Notes: generated by a model not told the origin, from the sequence alone. Positions 34,207-43,283 are shown, numbered from the stretch's first letter. The stretch: DNA of 64,000 nt from JBGVSA01 sp041807905 (GCF_041807905.1 NZ_JBGVSA010000001.1:248001-312000); one strand, 5' to 3'. Numbers and translations: made by a program.

Positions 34207-35181
34207 ATGCGTTACGTCATCGTCGGCACGGGCAACATCAGCAACACCTACGTTGCCGCCTTCAAGAACCTGCCCGGTTGCGAACTGGTCGGTTGTGTGT
34301 CACGCAGCGGCCGGACGCCCAAGGATGCACCGCATCTTGAGTGTCGCGCATCGCTTGCTGAAATCCAGGCGCCGTTCGACGCCGTCATCATCACTTCACC
34401 CAATGGCCTGCATCACATCAGCGCCATCGAAGCGGCCGCACTTGGCAAACATGTGCTGACCGAAAAGCCGCTCGACATCACCATGGAGGCCATGGACAAG
34501 ATGGTGGCTGCGTGCGAAGCAGCCGGCGTCCAGTTGGCGGTGGCTTTCCAGCGCCGCACCAATCCGGACAACGTCGCCGTCAAGAAACTGCTCGAAGCCG
34601 GCGCCCTTGGCCGCATCTATGCGGCGGACCTGTCGTGCCGTTTCTGGCGCGACCAGGCCTATTACGACAGCGGTGACTATCGCGGCGGCTGGGCCATCGA
34701 TGGCGGCGGCCCGTTCATCCAGCAGGCTTCGCACAACATCGACAACTACATCTGGTTCTTCGGCATGCCGGATCAGGTCACAAGCCAATTGGGGACCTTT
34801 GCGCACGACATCGAAACCGAAGACCATGGCGCCGCCCTGCTCCGTCACGATAGTGGAATGATCGGCACGATCGTCGCATCCACCTGCGCCCGTCCCGGAT
34901 ATCCGGCGCGTCTGGAAGTCATCTGCGAGAAGGGCACCTTCACCATGCAGGATGACCGCATCCACACCTGGAACATCGACGGTGTCCCCAATCCCGCCAG
35001 CGCCGTGACGCCACGCCCGGACGACGGCGCCCGCAGTGCGGCGGTTGCCGACACCTCGCGGCATGAAGCGGTCATCCGCGATTTTGAACAGGCCATCGCA
35101 TCCAACACCCGCCCCCTGGCCGATGCCGCGGACGGCCGTCGCGCTACAGAATTGATCCTGCGCATCTACGGCAAGCTCTAG
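34207..35181 (+). CDS. Gfo/Idh/MocA-family NAD(P)-dependent oxidoreductase
   Basis: The 324-residue protein has an N-terminal Rossmann fold (YVIVGTGNISNTYVAAF) and the EKPLDIT motif with its catalytic-site lysine near residue 95. A C-terminal alpha/beta dimer domain follows, with GGPFIQQASHNIDNYIWFFG holding the usual histidine. The family oxidises or reduces sugars and inositols. A TGGAGGAAAC ribosome site marks the start at 34207. It follows kdgF in the same direction across a 190-nt gap with a weak terminator, so a part in uronate or pectin side-chain sugar use is possible. LPS or polysaccharide sugar synthesis is the main alternative, since a GT4 gene follows. Confidence 0.82.
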   Translation: MRYVIVGTGNISNTYVAAFKNLPGCELVGCVSRSGRTPKDAPHLECRASLAEIQAPFDAVIITSPNGLHHISAIEAAALGKHVLTEKPLDITMEAMDKMVAACEAAGVQLAVAFQRRTNPDNVAVKKLLEAGALGRIYAADLSCRFWRDQAYYDSGDYRGGWAIDGGGPFIQQASHNIDNYIWFFGMPDQVTSQLGTFAHDIETEDHGAALLRHDSGMIGTIVASTCARPGYPARLEVICEKGTFTMQDDRIHTWNIDGVPNPASAVTPRPDDGARSAAVADTSRHEAVIRDFEQAIASNTRPLADAADGRRATELILRIYGKL

Positions 35182-35195
35182 CACCACAGTCAGAT

Positions 35196-35218
35196 GCCCC
35201 GCCGTCCATCGGCGGGGC
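35196..35218 (+). terminator. GC-rich hairpin after the Gfo/Idh/MocA gene
   Basis: GCCCCGCCG and CGGCGGGGC pair around TCCAT. What follows (AGTCTCATCTT) is only mildly T-rich, so termination strength is uncertain. Confidence 0.6.
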
Positions 35219-35361
35219 AGTCTCATCTTCCGCCGCGCCAGTTGTAATTTCTTACATTCTTGTTCCGGTCCGAAATCGATTGGTGCGCCGCACAGGCGTA
35301 CCATCTAGGCACTATTAAATACCTAACGATCTGTATCCCCCTGCAGATCGTGCCCAGCAGC

Positions 35362-36498
35362 ATGAGAATCGGCCTTCTGATCGACTCGCTCATCGGCGGG
35401 GGCGCGGAGCGCGTGGTATTGAATTTTGCGCAGGCGTTCCAGCAACAAGGGCACGATGTCCACATCGTGCTGGTCAAGAACGAGATTCAGCATGTCGTTC
35501 CTGGCGATATCCGCATCCACACTTTGTCCGACGATGGACATGTCACCCACATCCGGGCGCTGAACAAGATCCTGCTGGCCTGGCAACTGCGGCGACTGGT
35601 CGCCGATGTGGAAAGCGACGGCCATTCGTTCGATTTTTTCATTTCGAACGCTGAAGACGTAGACCGGCTTTCGCGTATCGCAGGACTGGACCGGGTGTTC
35701 ATCCGCTATCGCAATTCGATGCGTGAATACCTCAACGCCAAAATCGGCAACAAGACGGGGCTGAAGCGCCTCATTCGTTCAGCACGCTGGCATATGCGCT
35801 TCCGCGCGGTGTATTCGGATCGGCACATCATCACCGTATCGGACGCGTTGCAGAATGAAATCGTCGAAGACGTTGGCGTCGCTCCGCGCACCATCCGGAC
35901 GATCTACAACCCGTTCGATTTCGACTTCATTCGCAGTCAGGGCGCCCAGTTCGCGCCGCCTGTCGAAGGTCCGTACATCGTGTACGCCGCCAAGCTCGAA
36001 CGCCGCAAGCGACAGGACGTTCTGCTGCGAGCTTACGCAGCCAGTCGCGCGCGAAACACCCACCGGCTCGTGCTCATCGGCGGCGCATACACGGCCACTG
36101 ACCGCGCATGGCAACAAAAGGTGGATGAACTGGTCGACGAACTTGGCTTGCGGGATCGCGTCGTCATGCCGGGGTTCCAGAGCAATCCATATCCTTGGAT
36201 CAAGCACGCGGATCTGTTTGCGATGGCATCCGATAGCGAAGGCCTGCCGACCGTGCTCATCGAATCGCTGATCCTTGGCACACCCGTTGTCAGCACCGAT
36301 TGTCCGACCGGTCCGAGCGAAATCCTGACGGGAGAACTGGCGAGCTTTCTGTGCGATCGCAACGCTCCGCTGCAACTCGCCGAACGTATCGACCGTGCGC
36401 TGGACGCCTACCCCGCGATCACCGATACCATGTTGCAGCGATTCCGCGCCGACTATTCGATCAACCAATACCTGCAACACTGCACGAGCGTGCACTGA
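35362..36498 (+). CDS. GT4-family glycosyltransferase
   Basis: The 378-residue soluble or membrane-associated protein begins MRIGLLIDSLIGGGAERVVLNFA, the acceptor-side motif of GT-B enzymes. It ends with DLFAMASDSEGLPTVLIESLILGTPVVSTDCPTGPSEIL, the E-x7-E donor-binding signature of family 4. It would transfer a sugar from a nucleotide donor, probably to an LPS or exopolysaccharide precursor. The start at 35362 matches the family's first strand; the frame is open upstream without extra conserved sequence. It is not part of a larger polysaccharide locus here, which is unusual. Confidence 0.85.
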   Translation: MRIGLLIDSLIGGGAERVVLNFAQAFQQQGHDVHIVLVKNEIQHVVPGDIRIHTLSDDGHVTHIRALNKILLAWQLRRLVADVESDGHSFDFFISNAEDVDRLSRIAGLDRVFIRYRNSMREYLNAKIGNKTGLKRLIRSARWHMRFRAVYSDRHIITVSDALQNEIVEDVGVAPRTIRTIYNPFDFDFIRSQGAQFAPPVEGPYIVYAAKLERRKRQDVLLRAYAASRARNTHRLVLIGGAYTATDRAWQQKVDELVDELGLRDRVVMPGFQSNPYPWIKHADLFAMASDSEGLPTVLIESLILGTPVVSTDCPTGPSEILTGELASFLCDRNAPLQLAERIDRALDAYPAITDTMLQRFRADYSINQYLQHCTSVH

Positions 36499-36540
36499 CG
36501 CAACGAGCAGCCGCCGCTGCTGCGGAGGTTCACGAAAAAA

Positions 36541-36568
36541 GCCCCGCTGGATGACCAGCGGGGCTTTT
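36541..36568. terminator. Bidirectional terminator between GT4 and DUF4914 genes
   Basis: GCCCCGCTGG-ATGA-CCAGCGGGGC with TTTT on the right and AAAAAA on the left. It serves both convergent genes. Confidence 0.9.
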
Positions 36569-36586
36569 CGTTTGGCGGTACGAAGA

Positions 36587-38545
36587 TCAGTCCTTGAAGA
36601 TCTGGTGCGGAATCAGGCGCCAGTATTCTTCTTGGGTCGCATCGTTCATGCACGCCTCGATGATCTTGCGTCCCAGCGGGTCGAGATCCGAGGTCAGGAA
36701 CGGCTCCAGTTCGCGCTTGAAGAACTCGCGCCACTGACGCGCGCCTTCATCGAACACTTCCTGACCACCTTCCTGCTGGTTCTGCACGTGCAGGAAAACC
36801 GGCGACACGAACGAGCCTTCCACGCGGATCTGTTTGGGGACGTAGCCCAGCAGCGGGCAAGTGCTTTCCACCAGTTGATCGCGCTGGAAGCGCGCGCTGC
36901 CGCGACGGGCAAGGTATTCGCGTGCGATCCACTCGGACATGAAGCCGACCTTCCACGCACCGATGTACTGGTTCGGGATCAGGATATGGCGCGTATCCGT
37001 GTTGGTCACGATCTGGCGCAGCAACAGGTTGGCCTGATCGACCCTGCGCCCCGTGCAGAACGCCCAGTACGAGCCCACGCCCTCGGACTGCATGCCCTTG
37101 CTGTCCTGGATGCTAGGGTTGGCATGGCCGCGCGGCGCCACCAGACGCCAGAGCCACGCCAGCGCCGGGTTCAGGATGTGCAGCATGCCCAGGATGCCGT
37201 ACTGGCGGCTGTCCTTGTGCGTGGGCGGGCAGCGCACACCGAAGCTGCGGATATTGACGGACACCGGCCCTTGCGAGATGCCATCGACGAGATCGCGCGG
37301 AATGATCACGCGCGGGTTCGAACACGGCTTGCCCGGCGCGTCCTCAATATGCTCCCAGATCAGGCAGTTGCCGCCGGGCACGATGTAGTGGTTCAGGAAG
37401 ATCAGCGGGCGCGGCGGCTGGATGCACAGACGCTCGAGGTGCGGATCGGTACCGTAGCCCTTGATGTGGTCGACGCGCACGAACCATCCGTTCTCGGCGT
37501 CGTTGATGCTCAGCTTGGTCTGGCCTTCGTTGTAATGCGGGTGGGCCACCGCCATGTCGTCCGCCATGGGGTTCAGGCGGCAGGCCTCGGGCAACACCAG
37601 CGTGCGCTCTTCGCCCGTCACCACGTTCTTGCCCAGCAGCAGACGGCCATCCTCCAGGCGATGGATGTGCTCGGTCATCTCGCTCTTGCCACCACCGGAT
37701 GCCCCCTCGTGCATGATCACGATCTGGTTGTCATACGGCGTTACAACACCCACTGCGGCGCAGTGGTTGGTCGTCCAGCCTTCGCGCTCGCCGATGTCGA
37801 GCAGCAGCGAATAAACGCCCTTCTTCGCGCTCGGCCCCGGGTAGAGGTTGTAGGCGAACACTTCCTGGTGCGACGACGTGCGCGCGTGCACCACCACCTG
37901 CTTGCCATCGAAGTGAGTGTGGCGGAACGGGGGTGCGATGAAGATGACGCCGCCGGTGAGGCGGAACGTCGACGGCACTTGGTCGCCAGGGATCATGCCT
38001 TGCAGGTCGGCCAGTGCGCCGGCAAAGAAAGCGGCCTGCTTCGGGCACACCAGCAGTGCTCCGTAGCCCAGTTCGTCCGGACCGGCATAGAACGGCACGA
38101 CGACCAGTTCCTGCTTCTTCAGCCAATCCAGCGTTTGCTGGCGCGTACGGTCGAATTTCTCGCCGAAACGCTCCATGTAGGTGGGTTTGTCAGTCGGCAG
38201 GCAATCACCGATCACCATCGCATCGGGATCGCGACGGCGCATTTTCGGATCGGGGAAGTTCACCGCCAGGCCATTGCGAGCCTTGGTCACGACGGCTTCG
38301 ACGACAGGGCCCATGCCAGCCACATCAAAGACGGACTCGAACTCGCCCTTGTCGTCTCGATTGGACTGGCGCCAGTCGGTGGTGCCCGCCTCGCGGCCAA
38401 GCGCCCAATCGAGCAGATCTTCGCGTTTATTGGCGACATACAACGCCGGAGCGGCGCCGAGAACTTCGATGACGTGCGGGGGCAACCCAAGGCGCGACCA
38501 TTCGGCCTTGAAGTCAATCGTATCGGGGGTGGATTTTGTCGTCAT
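36587..38545 (-). CDS. DUF4914 family P-loop protein, PEPCK-like kinase fold suspected
   Basis: This is a 652-residue cytoplasmic protein from the ATG at 38545. Its long conserved blocks match what I know of DUF4914: a P-loop GASGGGKSEM (281-290), PMADDMAV (326-333, kinase-2-like acidic pair), INDAENGWFVRVDHI (347-361), RSFGVRCPPT, ALAWLWRLVAPRGHANPSI and SEGVGSYWAFCTG. A P-loop followed by an acidic pair and a D-x-E-x-x-W segment recalls the PEP carboxykinase/HprK kinase fold. But the PEPCK substrate motifs are absent, so it should not be called PEPCK. No ribosome site is evident. The substrate and role are unknown. It is monocistronic, with a small gene upstream on the same strand. Confidence 0.75.
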   Translation of the reverse strand: MTTKSTPDTIDFKAEWSRLGLPPHVIEVLGAAPALYVANKREDLLDWALGREAGTTDWRQSNRDDKGEFESVFDVAGMGPVVEAVVTKARNGLAVNFPDPKMRRRDPDAMVIGDCLPTDKPTYMERFGEKFDRTRQQTLDWLKKQELVVVPFYAGPDELGYGALLVCPKQAAFFAGALADLQGMIPGDQVPSTFRLTGGVIFIAPPFRHTHFDGKQVVVHARTSSHQEVFAYNLYPGPSAKKGVYSLLLDIGEREGWTTNHCAAVGVVTPYDNQIVIMHEGASGGGKSEMTEHIHRLEDGRLLLGKNVVTGEERTLVLPEACRLNPMADDMAVAHPHYNEGQTKLSINDAENGWFVRVDHIKGYGTDPHLERLCIQPPRPLIFLNHYIVPGGNCLIWEHIEDAPGKPCSNPRVIIPRDLVDGISQGPVSVNIRSFGVRCPPTHKDSRQYGILGMLHILNPALAWLWRLVAPRGHANPSIQDSKGMQSEGVGSYWAFCTGRRVDQANLLLRQIVTNTDTRHILIPNQYIGAWKVGFMSEWIAREYLARRGSARFQRDQLVESTCPLLGYVPKQIRVEGSFVSPVFLHVQNQQEGGQEVFDEGARQWREFFKRELEPFLTSDLDPLGRKIIEACMNDATQEEYWRLIPHQIFKD

Positions 38546-38741
38546 GGCTGGAGGGACGAGCCCTTCTCCGAAGCGTTGAGAAGCGCCTGCGCAAAAGGCG
38601 CAAACGTCCCGGCAGCATAGAAACACCTTCGGACCAGCTATTTGAGGCTTATTAAATCGTTAGGGAAAAACTGTAGGAATTTGCAACCATCCCGAAGCCG
38701 CGTCGAGCCGTTGGCGGCTCACGCGACTCCGATACAGGCCG

Positions 38742-38909
38742 TCATTGCGTCGACAGGCGGCTGTGCGAATGGCGCAGCGGACCGAAAAGGCGCGCGCTGC
38801 TCAGCTCGTTGATGCCACGCAGGAGGAACCAGGTCAGAAGATTCGGTGCGAAGTGCTGATTCAGTTCAGCATCGTCAACGAACGTAACGGAACTGTGATT
38901 TTGTGTCAT
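38742..38909 (-). CDS. Possible 55-residue protein
   Basis: An ATG at 38909 preceded by AAGAGAGAGCG opens a frame of 55 codons starting MTQNHSSVTFVDDAELNQHF and containing a hydrophobic patch (NLLTWFLLRGINEL) and a basic C-terminus. A small hairpin (GAGCCG-TTGG-CGGCTC, 38705-38720) lies 22 nt past the stop. I recognise no family. It could be real, given the purine-rich ribosome site and the otherwise empty 740-nt gap. Confidence 0.4.
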   Translation of the reverse strand: MTQNHSSVTFVDDAELNQHFAPNLLTWFLLRGINELSSARLFGPLRHSHSRLSTQ

Positions 38910-39284
38910 GGCGCTCTCTCTTTCATTTGAGGTTTGGGGGTTGGCTTTCGCCGTGATTGAAGTCTACGAGGCCTCGCCCGCCAAATCCAATGGAAGTGTT
39001 TGATGTCGCCATAAGTCGGCACGTTAGCCACCATAAGGCGATTTTTGCCATCAATCCAGAGTATTAATCAGCATATGGATTTCGCATTTTTCGCTCTATG
39101 GGCACCCATATCGGGCAAATGTGCAGGTTTCCCACCCATTGACTCCCGTCAACCCTAATAGGCGATGACGAGCGAATCATTGCACAAGGCGAAAGATGGC
39201 CTTCGCGGGGCGCCCAGTCGTATCGAGACACTCCACACCGGGTCTTCTGCCGCTGACAACAATGATTTCGAGACGGAGACCCGT
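38910..39284. other. Gene-free, AT-richer stretch before the pyrophosphatase gene
   Basis: The part from about 38990 to 39110 is clearly lower in GC than its surroundings and must hold the promoters of the pyrophosphatase gene and of the small minus-strand frame. CCATAAG occurs twice (39010 and 39032 region). I could not pick a promoter with confidence. Confidence 0.4.
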
Positions 39285-41819
39285 ATGTCTATTGCAGGTT
39301 CTGTAAGATCGGCTGGAAGTCGTCTGGCGACGATTCTTCTCGCCAGCCTTGGCGCGTTCCTTGCGCCGGGCGCCGCATTCGCCTCTGCTGGCGGCGAAGC
39401 CAACCTCGTACTACCCAATCTGAATGACCCGAACCTCGCCACCTTCGTCGGCGGCATGACAGGCTCGCATCTCCTTCTTGGTGGTCTGCTGATCTGTGCG
39501 CTGGGTCTTCTCTTCGGCGCCGTCATCTACGGTCAGGTCAAGCGCATGCCGGTGCATCGCTCGATGGCCGAAGTCTCCGAACTGATCTACGAGACCTGCA
39601 AGACCTATCTCTTCACGCAGGGCAAGTTCCTGCTGATTCTGGAAGCCTTCATCGCTGTCATCATCGTCGCCTACTTCGGCTGGATCCAGTCGATGTCGGT
39701 GAGCGACGTGGTCATCATCCTGCTGTTCTCGCTGGTCGGTATCGCCGGCTCGTACGGCGTGGCGTGGTTCGGTATCCGCATCAACACGCTGGCCAACAGC
39801 CGCACCGCGTTCGCCGCGCTGAAGGGCAAGGGCTTCCCGTGCTATGCCATTCCGCTGAAGTCCGGCATCTCGATCGGCATGCTGCTGATCTCGACCGAAC
39901 TGCTGATCATGCTGGCGATCCTGCTGTTCATCGATCCGTCGTTGGCCGGCAAGTGCTTCATCGGCTTCGCCATTGGTGAATCGCTCGGTGCCGCAGCTCT
40001 GCGTATCGCCGGCGGCATCTTCACCAAGATCGCTGACATCGGCTCCGACCTGATGAAGATCGTCTTCAAGATCAAGGAAGACGATGCACGCAACCCCGGC
40101 GTGATCGCCGACTGCGTGGGCGACAACGCGGGTGACTCCGTGGGCCCGACGGCTGACGGTTTCGAAACCTACGGCGTGACGGGCGTGGCTCTGGTGAGCT
40201 TCATCATGCTGGCTGTGCCGGACGCCGCCGTCCAGGTGCAACTGCTGGTGTGGATCTTCGTCATGCGCGTGATGATGATCATCGCCTCGGGCGCTTCGTA
40301 CCTGTTCAACGAAATGCTCGCCAAGAGCAAGTACGCCAATGCGCAACGCTTCAACTTCGAAGCGCCGCTGACCTCGCTGGTGTGGATCACCTCGATCGTT
40401 TCGCTGGTGCTGACCTTCCTGGTTTCGCACGCTCTGATCGGCAACATCACGATCAACGGCGAGGTGTATTCGAACCTCTGGTGGCAACTGTCGCTGATCA
40501 TCACCTGCGGTACGCTGGCCGGTGCGGTCATCCCCGAAGTGGTGAAGGCATTCACCTCGACCAGCTCGCGCCATGTGCGTGAAGTCGTGACCGCCTCGCG
40601 CGAAGGTGGCGCCAGCCTGAACATTCTGGCCGGCCTGACCGCAGGTAACTTCTCGGCATTCTGGATGGGTGTCGTGATCGTCCTGCTGATGGGCATTGCA
40701 GCGCTGATCTCGGGCCATGACCTGGCCTCGGTCATCAACCCCGACCCGACCAAGGGCGCCGTGATGGGGGCCGTGTTCGCATTCGGTCTGGTGGCGTTCG
40801 GCTTCCTCGGCATGGGTCCGGTGACCATCGCTGTCGATAGCTACGGTCCGGTGACCGACAACGCACAATCGGTGTACGAACTGTCGACCATCGAGCAACT
40901 GCCGAACATCGAGAAGGAAATCGAAAAGGACTTCGGCTTCAAGGTCGACTTCGACGTCGCCAAAGATCTGCTGGAAGAAAACGACGGCGCGGGCAACACC
41001 TTCAAGGCCACCGCCAAGCCGGTGCTGATCGGCACCGCCGTGGTGGGCGCGACGACCATGGTGTTCTCGATCATCATGCTGCTGACCAACGGCCTGACCG
41101 AGCAACTGTCGCACCTGTCGATCATTTACCCGCCGTTCCTGCTGGGCCTGGTGTCCGGTGGCGCGACGATCTTCTGGTTCTCCGGCGCATCCACGCAGGC
41201 AGTGTCGACCGGTGCTTACCGTGCGGTTGAGTTCATCAAGGCGAACATCAAGCTGGACGGCGCGACCAAGGCTTCGGTCAAGGACAGCAAGCGCGTGGTT
41301 GAAATCTGCACGCAGTACGCGCAGAAGGGCATGTTCAACATCTTCATGGCCGTGTTCTTCGGCACGCTGGCTTGCGCGTTCATCGAGCCGTTCTTCTTCA
41401 TCGGTTACCTGATCTCCATCGCGGTGATCGGGCTGTACCAGGCCGTGTTCATGGCTAACGCCGGCGGCGCATGGGACAACGCCAAGAAGATCGTCGAAAC
41501 CGAACTGCGTGCCAAGGGTACCGATCTGCACGACGCAGCCGTGGTGGGCGACACCGTGGGCGATCCGTTCAAGGACACGTCTTCGGTCGCGATGAACCCG
41601 ATCATCAAATTCACCACGCTGTTCGGCCTGCTGGCTGTTGAAATGTCCGTCGGCATGCAAGCCAACGGTCAAGGCAGCCTGGCCTGGACGCTGGCGGGCG
41701 TGTTCCTGCTCATCAACATGTTCTTCGTCTATCGCAGCTTCTACGGCATGCGCATCGACGCGACGGCGGAAACGCCGGCTACGGAGGGCAGCAAAAGACT
41801 GAGCACGCAGGAAAGCTGA
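39285..41819 (+). CDS. hppA: Membrane-bound proton/sodium-translocating pyrophosphatase
   Basis: The 844-residue pump couples PPi hydrolysis to ion export. About sixteen to seventeen membrane segments are present. The PPi site is visible: GGIFTKIADIGSDLM, KEDDARNPGVIADCVGDNAGDSVGPTADGFETYG, and near the end GGAWDNAKKIVE and HDAAVVGDTVGDPFKDT. The first 32 residues look like a cleavable leader (ATILLASLGAFLAPGAAFA). It is clearly longer than the common forms of about 650-770 residues. The position that is Ala in potassium-dependent forms is Lys here (GNTFKAT), which suggests no potassium need. GGAG precedes the ATG. Which ion is moved is not settled by sequence. Confidence 0.93.
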   Translation: MSIAGSVRSAGSRLATILLASLGAFLAPGAAFASAGGEANLVLPNLNDPNLATFVGGMTGSHLLLGGLLICALGLLFGAVIYGQVKRMPVHRSMAEVSELIYETCKTYLFTQGKFLLILEAFIAVIIVAYFGWIQSMSVSDVVIILLFSLVGIAGSYGVAWFGIRINTLANSRTAFAALKGKGFPCYAIPLKSGISIGMLLISTELLIMLAILLFIDPSLAGKCFIGFAIGESLGAAALRIAGGIFTKIADIGSDLMKIVFKIKEDDARNPGVIADCVGDNAGDSVGPTADGFETYGVTGVALVSFIMLAVPDAAVQVQLLVWIFVMRVMMIIASGASYLFNEMLAKSKYANAQRFNFEAPLTSLVWITSIVSLVLTFLVSHALIGNITINGEVYSNLWWQLSLIITCGTLAGAVIPEVVKAFTSTSSRHVREVVTASREGGASLNILAGLTAGNFSAFWMGVVIVLLMGIAALISGHDLASVINPDPTKGAVMGAVFAFGLVAFGFLGMGPVTIAVDSYGPVTDNAQSVYELSTIEQLPNIEKEIEKDFGFKVDFDVAKDLLEENDGAGNTFKATAKPVLIGTAVVGATTMVFSIIMLLTNGLTEQLSHLSIIYPPFLLGLVSGGATIFWFSGASTQAVSTGAYRAVEFIKANIKLDGATKASVKDSKRVVEICTQYAQKGMFNIFMAVFFGTLACAFIEPFFFIGYLISIAVIGLYQAVFMANAGGAWDNAKKIVETELRAKGTDLHDAAVVGDTVGDPFKDTSSVAMNPIIKFTTLFGLLAVEMSVGMQANGQGSLAWTLAGVFLLINMFFVYRSFYGMRIDATAETPATEGSKRLSTQES

Positions 41820-41846
41820 TCAGCCTGAGCAGTCAGCAGTACAAGA

Positions 41847-41873
41847 ACGGCGCCTGCGGGCGCCGTTTCTTTT
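41847..41873 (+). terminator. Rho-independent terminator of hppA
   Basis: ACGGCGCC-TGCG-GGCGCCGT followed by TTCTTTTG, 27 nt after the stop. Confidence 0.9.
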
Positions 41874-41933
41874 GTCCGCACGAGATCGGCGAACCACAAA
41901 AGGCGCCCTCACCCGCACACTCTCGGAAAACGA

Positions 41934-41957
41934 AAACGGCGCCCGCAGGCGCCGTTT
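41934..41957 (-). terminator. Rho-independent terminator of the DctP gene
   Basis: AAACGGCGCC and GGCGCCGTTT pair around a 4-nt loop; on the minus strand it is followed by TCGTTTTCC. Stem and loop are almost the same as in the hppA terminator, in opposite orientation. Confidence 0.8.
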
Positions 41958-41983
41958 CCCGATCACGACTGATTGCTGATGCG

Positions 41984-42973
41984 TTACTTGGCGCTCACGA
42001 TTTTCAGCACTGTCTCCAGATCCTTATCGTTCGTCACGTACTTGGTATAGAGCTTCACAGCAAACGATTCGATACCTGTCTGCGCCAGTTGCGACTTCGG
42101 GATGATCGTCACACCAGCCTTGCGCGCGGTCTCCAGCGCTTCGCGTTCCTTGCCGGCCCACAGCTTGGTCATGTATTCGGATGCCTGCTCGGCCGACTGC
42201 TTGAGCACGATCTGCTGCTGCGGCGCCAACGACTGCCATGCCTTCTTTGACATCAGCAGCACCTCCGGCACCATCGAATGCTCATCCAGGCTCAGGTACT
42301 TGGCGTACTTGTAGTGGTCGGTGCTCACATACGACGGCAGGTTGTTTTCGGCAGCATCGATCTCGTTGTTCTTGAGTGCGTCGAGCACCTTGTCGTAGGC
42401 CAGTACTACCGGCACGCCACCCAGTTGCGAGATCAGATCCTTGTAGACGGGCGAAGGCTGCACGCGGATACGCATCCCTTCAAAGTCCGAGCGCGTACGA
42501 ATCGGCTTCTTCACGCTGTAAAAGCTGCGCGTGCCACTGTCGAAGAAAGTGATCGCCACCATGCCCGTCTGCTCGATCTCGGATTCCATGCGCTTGCCGA
42601 AATCGCCGCGTAGCACGTTCCACATATGGTCGCGCGAACGGAACAGATACGGCAGGCTCAACAGCTTCACCGCAGGCACCGTATCGGCCAGTACTGCCAG
42701 ATTCACGCGTCCCATGGCGATCTCGCCCTTGCGCAGCTTTTCCACCACCTGCGACTCGTTGCCCAGTTCGCTATTGGGCTTGATCTGCATGACCAGTTCG
42801 CCCGAAGTACGCTCGGCCAGCGTGCGCGCCATGAACTCCTGCGCCTGCGTCACCGGGTGATCCGGTTTCTGCGTTTCGGCCGAAACCAGCGTCGTCGCAG
42901 CACTTGCTGCGCCAGTCATCCCGAAGGCAAAGGCCAGAGCCGCCGCCAGGTCCCGCAATCCAGACTTCATCAT
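41984..42973 (-). CDS. TRAP transporter periplasmic binding protein (DctP family)
   Basis: The 329-residue product has a Sec leader (AAALAFAFGMTGAASA) and the DctP fold. Typical segments are KPDHPVTQAQEFMARTLAERTSGELVMQI, a GEIAMGRVNLAVLAD strand, and the FEGMRIRVQPSP loop whose arginine binds the carboxylate of the ligand. NNEIDAAENNLPSYV follows. GAGGAAG marks the start at 42973. No DctQ or DctM membrane gene is next to it, so it is an orphan here. Ligands of such proteins are C4-dicarboxylates, uronates or other sugar acids; a uronate would suit the pectin block 8 kb away, but that is a guess. Confidence 0.88.
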   Translation of the reverse strand: MMKSGLRDLAAALAFAFGMTGAASAATTLVSAETQKPDHPVTQAQEFMARTLAERTSGELVMQIKPNSELGNESQVVEKLRKGEIAMGRVNLAVLADTVPAVKLLSLPYLFRSRDHMWNVLRGDFGKRMESEIEQTGMVAITFFDSGTRSFYSVKKPIRTRSDFEGMRIRVQPSPVYKDLISQLGGVPVVLAYDKVLDALKNNEIDAAENNLPSYVSTDHYKYAKYLSLDEHSMVPEVLLMSKKAWQSLAPQQQIVLKQSAEQASEYMTKLWAGKEREALETARKAGVTIIPKSQLAQTGIESFAVKLYTKYVTNDKDLETVLKIVSAK

Positions 42974-43283
42974 TCGTCTTCCTCTATAGGCAAAAAAATG
43001 CGCGTCGCGGTGTGCTGGCGGCGCACGCGGCCCTGTCTCACGGCCCTGCTCCGCCACGTCGGGCAGCACTGATCTTGACGCCAGCGCGCTCGAACCCGAT
43101 TTGGGCATATGCGTTCGGCGTCCGGACAGGCGCCACCTGCACCCGACGAACGCGGCGTTTATCCAGCCCAATGGAAAAGGCCCCATGCCTGGGACCGGTC
43201 CGCCTACCACCGAGACGACATCAGTAGCCTCGCCGCAATGAGCGCCTGCACGTAGAATGCGGGCCACCCTCCTGTAGCCCGTT
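42974..43283. other. 310-nt divergent gap between DctP and bioF
   Basis: No gene is supported. GC stays high and no clear operator was found. The promoters of the DctP gene (minus) and of the biotin operon (plus) must lie here. A biotin-type BirA operator was not recognisable. Confidence 0.4.

Noticed and set aside
36587..38545. Call as GTP-type phosphoenolpyruvate carboxykinase
   Set aside because: P-loop and lengths are suggestive, but the PEPCK signature around the catalytic cysteine and substrate site is absent, and the conserved blocks are those of DUF4914.
39411..41672. 753-codon minus-strand frame opposite hppA
   Set aside because: Composition (His, Asp, Gln, Arg-rich) is that of an antisense shadow of a membrane protein; no start signal.
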